A DNA stretch of 8,054 nucleotides from Candidatus Cloacimonadota bacterium (GTDB lineage: Bacteria; Cloacimonadota; Cloacimonadia; Cloacimonadales; Cloacimonadaceae). The stretch is from NCBI GenBank assembly GCA_017995495.1, contig JAGOIS010000066.1, positions 1 through 8,054 of the forward strand. Direction: 5' to 3'. Positions 1 to 5,525 of the stretch are shown piece by piece (position 1 is the first letter of the stretch; each line of letters starts with the position of its first letter). The notes below the pieces were generated by a model. It had not been told where the DNA came from. It did no database searches and saw only the letters and a program-made list of their open reading frames with translations. Position numbers and translations under genes: made by a program.

Positions 1-28
1 ATTGATTCCGTATTGATACCGTATTGAT
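1..28. repeat. 11-bp tandem repeat at the left edge
   Basis: Bases 1-11 (ATTGATTCCGT) and 12-22 (ATTGATACCGT) differ at one position, and 23-28 (ATTGAT) begin a third copy that then diverges. The array lies just beyond the 3' end of the kinase gene that stops at 51-53. It may continue to the left of the window. I see no hairpin or T-tract here that would act as a terminator for that gene. Confidence 0.7.
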
Positions 29-50
29 CGCCGGAGCGAAGGGAAGACTG

Positions 51-1109
51 TCAGATCTTGGCGGCCCGGCGGCTGAACCAGTTGTCCTCAGGCAAATATT
101 TCCGGGCTTCGATGATGTCCCGTTTCATGCGAGCCAGATATTTTGGGTTGTTGTCCCTGATCTGGGTGTAGAAGCAGGCGAACATCAGAAAGCGGCGGTA
201 ATTCAGGAAGAGCTCCACGCGGCTGTATTCCTGCGCGGCAAGCGAGTTTTCGCTGGCGTAGCCTTGCATGAAGGGGGTGATGAAAATGGCATCCAGTTCG
301 TCAATGCGCCTGGCCCAGGGGGAATGGAAATTCACGCGCGAATATTCGCTGTAAACGCAGATGGCGAGATCCACCATGAACCAGAGGTAGTTCGCCACGT
401 CAAAGTCGATCAGGATGAGGCGGCCGCCGTCCGCCAGAATGTTGCCGGGATGGGGATCGTTGTGCAGGAAACCGTGATTTTCACGCGTGACGGGCAGGGC
501 GTCCAGCTCGAGTTTCATGCCTGACCAGGCGGCGCGGACCTCAGCGTCCTGAAACCAGTTGTGGAAGATCTCCCATTCGCGGGAGCGGCTGATCAGAGGG
601 CTTCCAGCCGAGTCGGCACACGCGGAGTAGCGCCACTGCGGCCAGGATTTGGCCAGCCGGTGCAGGGTGCCCAGCATTTTGCCCCAGCGGCGGTAAAAAT
701 CCTCGCAATCCCGCGGATCGCCCAGTTGGACCTGATCGCCGGGGACCATGCGCCAGGCATAGGCGATAAATTCCTGACCATCCCGATCAAAGGCTTCCGC
801 GAGGTTGCCGGCCTCAGAACGCAGCGGCGGCGCGATGTCCACGCCATTCAGGCCGAGCCATTCCTGCCAGGCCTGGCGCTCGGCTACGCTGGCCAGGGAG
901 CGCTCAAAACTTGCCGGCATCACCTTGAGCAGGCGGTTCTCGCCCCGGTGGGAATAGCGGTAAACCGTGCCGTCGGACCAGGCGTGGCCTCCGGCGAAAT
1001 ACAGCGGCGGCGCGTCCCAGGCGTAAAGTTCGCGCAAAGCCTCGCGCGGCGCTTCCGGCATTGGTCGGAGGCCCGATCCGTTTGGGTTGGCGGTACTGTT
1101 GGCAGCCAT
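51..1109 (-). CDS. APH/SrkA (YihE)-like phosphotransferase
   Basis: Predicted 352-residue soluble kinase of the aminoglycoside phosphotransferase/choline kinase fold, which transfers phosphate from ATP to a small molecule or protein. The catalytic loop is HNDPHPGN (residues 216-223, Brenner-type HxDxxxxN), followed by the metal-binding IDFD (234-237). LLKV at 60-63 probably supplies the ATP-binding lysine (K62). The overall arrangement resembles the stress-response kinase SrkA/YihE and homoserine kinase-like proteins more than true aminoglycoside resistance enzymes, so no resistance is inferred. The ATG at 1109 is preceded by GGAG at a spacing of about 9; a later Met (residue 17) has no Shine-Dalgarno, so the longer start is preferred. 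It lies downstream of the groES-trx terminator, so it probably has its own promoter, though I could not find a good one. The substrate is unknown. Confidence 0.82.
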   Translation of the reverse strand: MAANSTANPNGSGLRPMPEAPREALRELYAWDAPPLYFAGGHAWSDGTVYRYSHRGENRLLKVMPASFERSLASVAERQAWQEWLGLNGVDIAPPLRSEAGNLAEAFDRDGQEFIAYAWRMVPGDQVQLGDPRDCEDFYRRWGKMLGTLHRLAKSWPQWRYSACADSAGSPLISRSREWEIFHNWFQDAEVRAAWSGMKLELDALPVTRENHGFLHNDPHPGNILADGGRLILIDFDVANYLWFMVDLAICVYSEYSRVNFHSPWARRIDELDAIFITPFMQGYASENSLAAQEYSRVELFLNYRRFLMFACFYTQIRDNNPKYLARMKRDIIEARKYLPEDNWFSRRAAKI

Positions 1110-1278
1110 ATCTTCTCACTCCAGATGTTGTGAGGCAAAGGATTTGCCAGACTGCAACCGCGTCAAGGAAAAGTAGGCCAGGCACTGCGCTCGCTTCTCC
1201 CCCCGCTATCTTTCTGCCGTCCTCCGGACTGATCCCCCGGGGAACAATTTCACCCGCTAGATTTGAAAAAGGGCCAAT
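1110..1278. other. Intergenic region upstream of the APH-like kinase
   Basis: No gene is supported here. It should carry the kinase promoter, reading leftward. A TTGACG hexamer sits on the minus strand at 1161-1166, but no acceptable -10 box lies at the right distance, so no promoter is called. A short GC palindrome (CCCCGGGG, 1235-1242) has no T-tract. Confidence 0.5.
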
Positions 1279-1309
1279 AAAAAAACCCCGGCAAACTGAT
1301 CCGCCGGGG
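1279..1309 (-). terminator. Rho-independent terminator after trx
   Basis: Read on the minus strand, a 7-bp perfect GC stem (CCCCGGC / GCCGGGG) closes a 10-base loop and is followed directly by seven T residues. It lies 23 bases past the thioredoxin stop codon and would end the groES-trx transcript before the kinase gene. Confidence 0.9.
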
Positions 1310-1332
1310 CTGGTTGATATGCAAGAATATGT

Positions 1333-1647
1333 TTACAGGTAGGGGCGGAGCTTGTCCATGATCTTGTCTTTCTGCACCAATCCGATCAGTTGCGCGGCGA
1401 TCTCACCCTTGTGGAAGACCAGCAGGGTGGGAATGGACATGATGGAAAGGCGGGTGGCAATGTCCGGAGAGAGGTCGATGTTGCATTTGGCGACCGTGAC
1501 TTTGCCCTCTGTTTCCAGGGCGATCTTTTCCACCGTGGGTCCCAGAGCTTTGCAGGGGCCGCACCAGGGCGCCCAAAAATCCACCAACACCGGCAGATCG
1601 GACTGCATCACCTCGGTTTCGAAATTTTGGCTGGTGATCTCCAACAT
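1333..1647 (-). CDS. trxA: Thioredoxin
   Basis: A 104-residue single-domain thioredoxin that reduces disulfides in cytoplasmic proteins and is itself recycled by thioredoxin reductase (not seen here). The active site WCGPC spans residues 28-32 (redox Cys29 and Cys32), the buried Asp lies in VDFWAP (D23), and the cis-proline is in SIPT (P73). Length is normal and there is no signal peptide. One additional cysteine (C55, in AKCNID) lies outside the active site. The ATG at 1647 follows the groES stop codon by two bases, with GGAG about 5 bases before it inside the end of groES, so the two genes are co-transcribed and probably translationally coupled. By position it falls under the CIRCE operator upstream of groES. 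Because many bacteria have several thioredoxins, the trxA symbol is a family-level label. Confidence 0.95.
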   Translation of the reverse strand: MLEITSQNFETEVMQSDLPVLVDFWAPWCGPCKALGPTVEKIALETEGKVTVAKCNIDLSPDIATRLSIMSIPTLLVFHKGEIAAQLIGLVQKDKIMDKLRPYL

Positions 1648-1649
1648 CC

Positions 1650-1922
1650 TTACTCCACAATGGCCAGGATATCGTCCTTGGAAAGGATGAGCAGTTTGGC
1701 GCCCTCGATCTCCACTTCCGTTCCGGAATACTTTCCGAACAGCACCTTGTCTCCAACCTTGACGATCTTTTGCAGGTCTTCATCGTTGCCAACCGCCATC
1801 ACTTCCGCGATCTGGGGTTTTTCCTTCGCGGTGTCTGGAATGATGATGCCGCCGATGGTCTTTTCAGCAGTGGCGTTCTCAGGCTTCACCACCAGATGTT
1901 CTTCAATGGGTCTCAGTTTCAT
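1650..1922 (-). CDS. groES: GroES co-chaperonin (Cpn10)
   Basis: A 90-residue Cpn10 that caps the GroEL ring as a heptamer during cytosolic protein folding. The start is strongly conserved (MKLRPIEEHLVVK), the mobile loop (about residues 15-35) keeps the hydrophobic GGIIIP that docks onto GroEL, and the end KDDILAIVE is typical. It is a few residues shorter than the usual 94-97; the shortage lies around the roof hairpin (GNDEDLQKIVKVGDKV, 45-60), where homologues usually carry a longer loop. The ATG at 1922 has an excellent GGAGGA 5 bases before it. An in-frame ATG at 1961 would add 13 unrelated residues and overlaps the predicted -10 box, so it is rejected. Unusually, thioredoxin follows rather than groEL. 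The upstream CIRCE indicates HrcA control. Confidence 0.95.
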   Translation of the reverse strand: MKLRPIEEHLVVKPENATAEKTIGGIIIPDTAKEKPQIAEVMAVGNDEDLQKIVKVGDKVLFGKYSGTEVEIEGAKLLILSKDDILAIVE

Positions 1923-1959
1923 TGGGTTCCTCCTTAATATCTTGGGAATTTTTATAGAC

Positions 1960-1987
1960 ATTATAACGCCCGGGGCGTAATTAGCAA
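1960..1987 (-). promoter_or_regulatory. Sigma-70-type promoter of groES-trx
   Basis: Read on the minus strand, a perfect -10 TATAAT (1960-1965) is preceded at 16 bases by TTGCTA (1982-1987), a 4/6 match to the -35 consensus. That -35 lies inside the downstream half of the CIRCE element, so HrcA binding would block polymerase. A perfect TTGACA is present further out (2013-2018) but has no -10 at a workable distance. Transcription should begin near 1953, giving a leader of about 30 bases. Confidence 0.65.
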
Positions 1988-2007
1988 ACCTCTTTTTCGA
2001 GTGCTAA
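1981..2007 (-). promoter_or_regulatory. CIRCE operator (HrcA binding site)
   Basis: On the minus strand the sequence reads TTAGCACTC, nine bases, then GTTTGCTAA. The CIRCE consensus is TTAGCACTC-N9-GAGTGCTAA: the first arm is perfect, the spacer length exact, and the second arm matches 7 of 9. It lies directly upstream of groES and overlaps its predicted -35. HrcA is known to repress groE and dnaK operons through this element and to release it on heat shock. hrcA itself is not in the window. Confidence 0.92.
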
Positions 2008-2147
2008 GATTTTGTCAAGCCAAAAGAGGCCCCTGTTCCCAAATTCGCGGTCGATTTCTGGGCCCCGCGTCCCTCCGCGTTTTCCGCTCCTGTGTTCTGA
2101 GATCCGCGCGAAACCTTAGTCTGTGCGATCTGGGTGAGGCAGGCGGA
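2008..2147. other. Intergenic region between udk 3' end and the CIRCE
   Basis: No gene is supported. It contains a degenerate relative of the repeat found around the GxxExxY gene (2072-2089) and a 7-bp inverted repeat (GATCCGC 2101-2107, GCGGATC 2143-2149) whose second arm overlaps the udk stop. That inverted repeat has a 35-base loop and no T-tract, so it is not called a terminator. Confidence 0.5.
2072..2089 (-). repeat. Degenerate copy of the GCGGAAAA-type repeat
   Basis: On the minus strand GAGCGGAAAACGCGGAGG resembles the core GCGCGGAAAAGCGCGGAAA-type unit of the two repeats flanking the GxxExxY gene, allowing one single-base gap and a few mismatches. It is short, so the relationship is tentative. 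Confidence 0.35.
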
Positions 2148-2774
2148 TCAGGCGGAGATGATCTCATGCTGGAGATAGCCGTTGAGCAGGTAGAGCACGC
2201 GGTCGAATTCCTTTTCGCCGGGGACGATGATGTCGGCGTTCTTCTTGGTGGGTTCAATGAAGGCCTGGTGGGAGGGTTTGACGGTTTCCAGATATTGGTT
2301 GAGGACGCTTTCGATGTTGCGTCCGCGCTCCAGGATGTCCCGCTGGAGGCGCCGGGCGAGGCGAATGTCGGAATCCGAGTCGAGGAAGATCTTGAGATCG
2401 GAGAGGTCCAGCAGTTCCTGATAATAGAGGGCGAAGATGCCTTCCAGGATGATCACGTCCGCGCCGGCAATGCAGAGGGTGCCCTCACTGCGGCTGTGGG
2501 TGGCAAAATCGTAATCCGGCACGTTGACCGCCTCTCCGGCCAGCATCAGCTTCAGGTCGCTGACCAGATATTCCCTGTCGATGGAATCAGGATGGTCGAA
2601 ATTCACCTTGGCGCGCTCTTCAGGGCTCAGGTGGCAGAGATCGCGGTAATAGTTGTCATGGGAAAGGATGACGGTTTTGAGGCTGGCGATGCGGCGCCCG
2701 ATGGCTTTGGCGATGGTGGTCTTGCCGCTGCAAGTACCTCCGCCGATCAGGATCAGATGGGCTTTATGGGGCAT
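2148..2774 (-). CDS. udk: Uridine kinase
   Basis: A 208-residue cytoplasmic NTP-dependent kinase that phosphorylates uridine (and usually cytidine) to the monophosphate in pyrimidine salvage. The Walker A loop GGGTCSGKTT occupies residues 11-20, the substrate-side motif HDNYYRD is at 39-45, NFDHPDSID at 58-66, and PDYDF at 86-90 contributes to the nucleoside pocket. The arginine-rich lid (RLARRLQRDILERGR) lies near 138-152. Length matches the E. coli enzyme (213). The ATG at 2774 has GGGAGG closely upstream. The gene sits alone between repeat-bearing gaps, about 190 bases from the GxxExxY stop and about 225 from groES, and no neighbour belongs to nucleotide salvage. Phosphoribulokinase-like relatives share the fold, but the motifs favour uridine kinase. 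Confidence 0.93.
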   Translation of the reverse strand: MPHKAHLILIGGGTCSGKTTIAKAIGRRIASLKTVILSHDNYYRDLCHLSPEERAKVNFDHPDSIDREYLVSDLKLMLAGEAVNVPDYDFATHSRSEGTLCIAGADVIILEGIFALYYQELLDLSDLKIFLDSDSDIRLARRLQRDILERGRNIESVLNQYLETVKPSHQAFIEPTKKNADIIVPGEKEFDRVLYLLNGYLQHEIISA

Positions 2775-2960
2775 GGTGCCTCCCTGTAATAAGTCGCGGA
2801 AAAGCGCGGAAAAAACAGAAGAAAAAAATAGAAAAATACGGAATCAGGTAGCAGGGCCAAGCAGATCGGTTGGTGATCTTGGGATTAATTGTATCCACTT
2901 GAGAGGTCCTGTGTTGGAAAAACACTATAACAGTCGCTGCTCATGCTACCATCCGATTAA
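2775..2960. other. A-rich intergenic region upstream of udk
   Basis: No gene is supported. Just beyond the udk ribosome binding site it carries one arm of the inverted repeat that brackets the GxxExxY gene (2793-2838). The rest, up to the GxxExxY stop, is more AT-rich than the coding flanks and shows no convincing terminator. A udk promoter must lie here or further upstream, but no clear -35/-10 pair is visible. Confidence 0.5.
2793..2838 (+). repeat. Left arm of inverted repeat around GxxExxY gene
   Basis: Reads GTCGCGGAAAAGCGCGG then an A run on the plus strand, continuing into an A-rich block (2818-2836). The first 22 bases (2793-2814) are identical to the reverse complement of 3426-3447. 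The A-rich block matches 17 of 19 positions of the reverse complement of 3395-3413, after a 3-base versus 12-base gap. The outer ends face away from the enclosed gene, as terminal inverted repeats would. Confidence 0.8.
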
Positions 2961-3350
2961 TCATGGCTGTTTGGAAAAGCTATTGATCATGCGTTTGAAC
3001 GCTGGCCGCGGGCCGAAATTCAGCAAAACTCCATGGCCTGTGTTCGTGGAAGTGAGGTAGTTGATCAGTTGTGATTCGTGTTCAGAGGTCAGTTTCGCCG
3101 CGGTTTTAATCTCTACGATCACCGATCTGTCCACGTACAGATCGGCGAAGTATTCACCGACTTCCACGCCTTTGTACTTCACTTTGATGGGTTTCTGGGG
3201 CTGTACTTCATAACCCAGGGCCTCAAGCTCAACCTTCAGGGAGTTTTCGTACACTTTTTCCAGATAACCGAAACCAAGATTGTTGTAAACAATGAAGAAA
3301 CAATCTATGATCCTGCTACTAACGTCTTTTTCTATCTCTTTCTCTTCCAT
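2961..3350 (-). CDS. GxxExxY family protein (PD-(D/E)XK-like fold)
   Basis: A 129-residue protein of the GxxExxY family, a group of unknown function assigned to the PD-(D/E)XK nuclease superfamily. The naming motif is intact as G28-x-x-E31-x-x-Y34 (GYLEKVY). A plausible nuclease core follows: Asp70 in YFADLYVD, then E80-I-K82 in IVEIKTA, then HESQLINYL (91-99) with the glutamine-plus-tyrosine helix common in this fold. Start is the ATG at 3350 with AAGGG at about 7 bases; an open frame continues upstream to 3671 but overlaps wecB and carries no family sequence. The gene lies 61 bases after the wecB stop and is bracketed by inverted repeats, one arm being inside wecB. Catalytic activity is inferred, not shown. 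Members occur scattered in many phyla, consistent with horizontal movement. Confidence 0.9.
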   Translation of the reverse strand: MEEKEIEKDVSSRIIDCFFIVYNNLGFGYLEKVYENSLKVELEALGYEVQPQKPIKVKYKGVEVGEYFADLYVDRSVIVEIKTAAKLTSEHESQLINYLTSTNTGHGVLLNFGPRPAFKRMINSFSKQP

Positions 3351-3392
3351 TAATGGCCCTTGACGGTTGGACCGGGGACTTGAGACCAGCTT

Positions 3393-3447
3393 GGTTTTTC
3401 TCTTTTTTTCATCATTGTGTCTCACTTTTTCCGCGCTTTTCCGCGAC
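3393..3447 (-). repeat. Right arm of inverted repeat, overlapping wecB 3' end
   Basis: On the minus strand this reads GTCGCGGAAAAGCGCGG plus five A, then 12 unmatched bases, then an A-rich block. The 22-base part (3426-3447) is a perfect inverted copy of 2793-2814. It is translated as the final residues of WecB (VAEKRGK within the tail), so the repeat has either been absorbed into the coding end or supplied it. No target-site duplication is evident beside the outer ends. Confidence 0.8.
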
Positions 3448-4500
3448 GAATTCTCTTTCCAGCACAGCCAGGATCTTGCGCGATACGTCGGAGCCGAACA
3501 GATCCGGGTGGGTGGAGGGGAATTTAAAATCAAGAATGGCCTGGGGAAAGAGCTCAGAATCGACTGGCAGGAGCAGGTTCCAGCCACTGGCGACGGTTTC
3601 GCTCCATTCGGTTTCGGAGCGCAGGGTAACGCAGGGTTTGCCGCTGATGTAGGCCTCTTTCTGGATGCCACCGGAATCGGTGAGGACCATCTCAGCCGCG
3701 CCCATCAGGCTGATGAAATCCAGATAGGACAGCGGCTCGATGAAGCGGAGGTTGACATAGCTTTCAGGATCGAGCTCGGACAAAACATTGCGGGTGCGGG
3801 GATGGACAGGGAAAACGATGATCTTGTTCAAGCTCTCCAAGCCACGCAGGATCAGGTCCAGGCGCTTGGGATCATCCACGTTGTAAGGCCGGTGCAGGGT
3901 CAGGAGGGAAAAGGCCCCCGCTGCCAGGGCGAGGTCGCTGAGGATGTCCGAATAACCTTCAGCGAGCTCCAATCCCAGTTTGAGGCTGTCCGTCATGATG
4001 TCCCCCACCAGGCAGGCCTTTTCCAGCAAGCCCTCGCGACCGGCGATCTCCATCGCAGTTTGGGTGGGACAGAAAAGCAAATCTGAAACATGGTCCGCCA
4101 CCACCCGGTTGATCTCTTCCGGCATGGAGCGGTTGAAACTGCGCAGGCATGCTTCCACGTGGGCGGTCCTAAGCCCGAGCTTCGCGGCCACCAGAGCGCC
4201 TGCCAGAGTGGTGTTGGTGTCGCCGTAAACGATCACCCAGTCGGGTTTTTCCTCCCTCAGGACAGGCTCCAGAGCGGAGAGGATCCCGGCTGTTTGGGCC
4301 GCCTGGCCGCCGGAGCCAACGTTCAGGTTATGGTCTGGCTGCGGGATCAGCATGTCCCGGAAGAAAACATCATTCATTTGAATGTCGTAATGCTGTCCGC
4401 TGTGGATGATTATCTCCTCATGTCTTTCCCTGATGAGGCGCGAAAGCGGGGCAAGTTTCACGAACTGAGGCCTGGCGCCGACGATCTGGGCGATTTTCAT
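3412..4500 (-). CDS. wecB: UDP-N-acetylglucosamine 2-epimerase (non-hydrolysing)
   Basis: A 362-residue cytoplasmic enzyme interconverting UDP-GlcNAc and UDP-ManNAc, supplying ManNAc-type sugars for surface polysaccharides. Diagnostic segments appear in order: VGARPQFVK (7-15, with R10), SGQHYD (34-39), VYGDTNTTLAG (91-101, D94), HVEA (114-117), RSMPEEINR (124-132), LHRPYNVD (202-209), HPRTR (233-237), LTDSGGIQKEA (273-283) and TEWSETV (297-303). Two positions are unusual: Cys118 replaces the glycine normal in HVEAGLR, and Tyr206 replaces the Glu or Ala usual in HRxEN. The ATG at 4500 has AAGGAG upstream. The C-terminal codons coincide with the right arm of an inverted repeat. No dehydrogenase (wecC) or glycosyltransferase is adjacent, so the gene appears isolated; a ManNAc role is inferred from family. 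Confidence 0.92.
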   Translation of the reverse strand: MKIAQIVGARPQFVKLAPLSRLIRERHEEIIIHSGQHYDIQMNDVFFRDMLIPQPDHNLNVGSGGQAAQTAGILSALEPVLREEKPDWVIVYGDTNTTLAGALVAAKLGLRTAHVEACLRSFNRSMPEEINRVVADHVSDLLFCPTQTAMEIAGREGLLEKACLVGDIMTDSLKLGLELAEGYSDILSDLALAAGAFSLLTLHRPYNVDDPKRLDLILRGLESLNKIIVFPVHPRTRNVLSELDPESYVNLRFIEPLSYLDFISLMGAAEMVLTDSGGIQKEAYISGKPCVTLRSETEWSETVASGWNLLLPVDSELFPQAILDFKFPSTHPDLFGSDVSRKILAVLEREFVAEKRGKSETQ

Positions 4501-4679
4501 TGCTGCTCCTTGGGCAAAGAAGTTGATGCCACGATTACCGAGCCGGGCACCCTGTCAAGTTTGGGTTGTTTTTTTCAGAGGATGCAGTAATATATAAAAA
4601 AAACGTAGACAAATAACAGACATTCAAAAAAGTGGTTTGACCATTTTAAGATAAAAAAACACAGGAGCCTGATACAGAC
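4501..4679. promoter_or_regulatory. Divergent intergenic region, wecB and mscS promoters
   Basis: Both transcription units must start here. Toward wecB, a perfect TTGACA is on the minus strand at 4553-4558 with a poor -10 (TAATCG, 4532-4537) 15 bases away. Toward mscS, TTGACC (4637-4642) lacks a spaced -10, while TAATAT/TATATA (4588-4596) with an upstream TTGTTT (4566-4571) is a weak alternative. The centre (about 4564-4660) is strikingly A/T-rich. Exact promoters are not settled. Confidence 0.4.
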
Positions 4680-5525
4680 GTGGATATTGTAAACTTATTT
4701 GGCCAATACGTGACACCTGAACGAGTGAATGTGGTTCTACGCGTTTTTTTAACGCTCGCGTTCGGCATTCCGGCTGTCATATTGGTGAAGCGGATATCCA
4801 AGCGGCTGGTGGAAAACAGGCTTTCACCCCAGAGCGAACAGCTTGTGGTGCGCTTTGTGTATTACCTCTGCGTGTTGATCCTGGTTGTGAACGTTCTCAA
4901 CGAATTTGGCTTCAAGTTATCCGCCCTGCTGGGCGCGGCCGGGGTGGTTGGCATCGCGGTGGGATTTGCCTCGCAAACCAGCATCTCAAACATCATCAGC
5001 GGCATCTTTCTGATCTCGGAAAGGCCTTTTGTGGTGGGCGACATGATCGAGGTGGGCCAGGTGCGCGGTACGGTGGAAAGCATCGATCTGCTTTCCCTGA
5101 AACTGATAACCCCCGACAACCAGTATGTGCGGGTGCCCAACGAGACCATGATCAAAACGGAGGTCATCAACCTCACCAAGTTTCCCCAGCGCCGGATAAA
5201 CATCAAGGTGAACGTTGCCTACAAAGAGGATCTGAACAAGGTGCGCCAGCTTCTGGCCGGGATCGCTGACGCGGAACCGCTGGCCCTGAAAGACCCCGCT
5301 CCGGTGATCGCGGTTGAGCACTTTGGCGATTCCGCGGTCAGCCTCTTGTTTGGGGTCTGGGTGAGCACGGATGAGTTTTTTGATCTGAAAACAGCTTTGA
5401 TGATCCGCATCAAGGAAACTTTCGCCGCCAACAAGATAGAAATACCCTTCCCGCACGTATCGCTTTATGCGGGAGAATCATCGGGACCCATAAAAATAAC
5501 CAACGAAGGAAGTGTGAACAAATGA
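4680..5525 (+). CDS. mscS: Small-conductance mechanosensitive channel (MscS family)
   Basis: A 281-residue inner-membrane channel that opens under membrane tension to release solutes on hypo-osmotic shock. It has the three-helix layout of E. coli MscS (286 residues): TM1 about 17-37, TM2 about 56-74, and the Gly/Ala-rich pore helix TM3 about 82-110 (GAAGVVGIAVGFASQ, then SISNIISG). The soluble beta domain follows with RPFVVGDMIEV (115-125), TPDNQYVRVPN (144-154), and ends with IPFPHVSLY (255-263). The start is GTG at 4680; AGGAG at 4663-4667 is 12 bases away, a little far, but no other in-frame start precedes the membrane region. Its TGA overlaps the next ATG (ATGA), so it is coupled to the phosphatase gene. 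Confidence 0.93.
   Translation: MDIVNLFGQYVTPERVNVVLRVFLTLAFGIPAVILVKRISKRLVENRLSPQSEQLVVRFVYYLCVLILVVNVLNEFGFKLSALLGAAGVVGIAVGFASQTSISNIISGIFLISERPFVVGDMIEVGQVRGTVESIDLLSLKLITPDNQYVRVPNETMIKTEVINLTKFPQRRINIKVNVAYKEDLNKVRQLLAGIADAEPLALKDPAPVIAVEHFGDSAVSLLFGVWVSTDEFFDLKTALMIRIKETFAANKIEIPFPHVSLYAGESSGPIKITNEGSVNK

Noticed and set aside
24..524. Open plus-strand frame of 166 codons opposite the kinase gene
   Set aside because: It is antisense to a gene with clear kinase motifs. The product shows no recognisable family, and GC-rich coding DNA often leaves such open antisense frames.
51..1109. Aminoglycoside resistance gene
   Set aside because: Only the generic APH fold motifs are present. The sequence looks closer to YihE/homoserine kinase-like proteins, and no mobile or resistance context surrounds it.
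1231..1241. 11-base sequence GATCCCCCGGG repeated at 6684-6694
   Set aside because: Several chance 11-base matches are expected in an 8-kb window, more so in GC-rich DNA. The flanks do not match.
1923..1961. Upstream start for GroES
   Set aside because: The extra 13 residues are not found in Cpn10 proteins. The ATG at 1961 overlaps the predicted -10 box, while the ATG at 1922 has a strong Shine-Dalgarno.
2101..2149. Inverted repeat GATCCGC/GCGGATC as a udk terminator
   Set aside because: The loop is 35 bases and no T-tract follows in either direction.
2001..2789. Plus-strand frame of 262 codons covering udk
   Set aside because: It is antisense to a well-supported uridine kinase and starts inside the CIRCE element. 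Its composition (acidic, Gly/Val-rich) is typical of a shadow of codon-biased DNA.
3351..3671. N-terminal extension of the GxxExxY protein to 3671
   Set aside because: The frame stays open but overlaps the wecB coding end and the inverted repeat. The family sequence begins at the ATG at 3350.
3367..4086. Plus-strand frame of 239 codons opposite wecB
   Set aside because: The wecB motifs on the minus strand are unambiguous. This frame has no family resemblance and no ribosome binding site.
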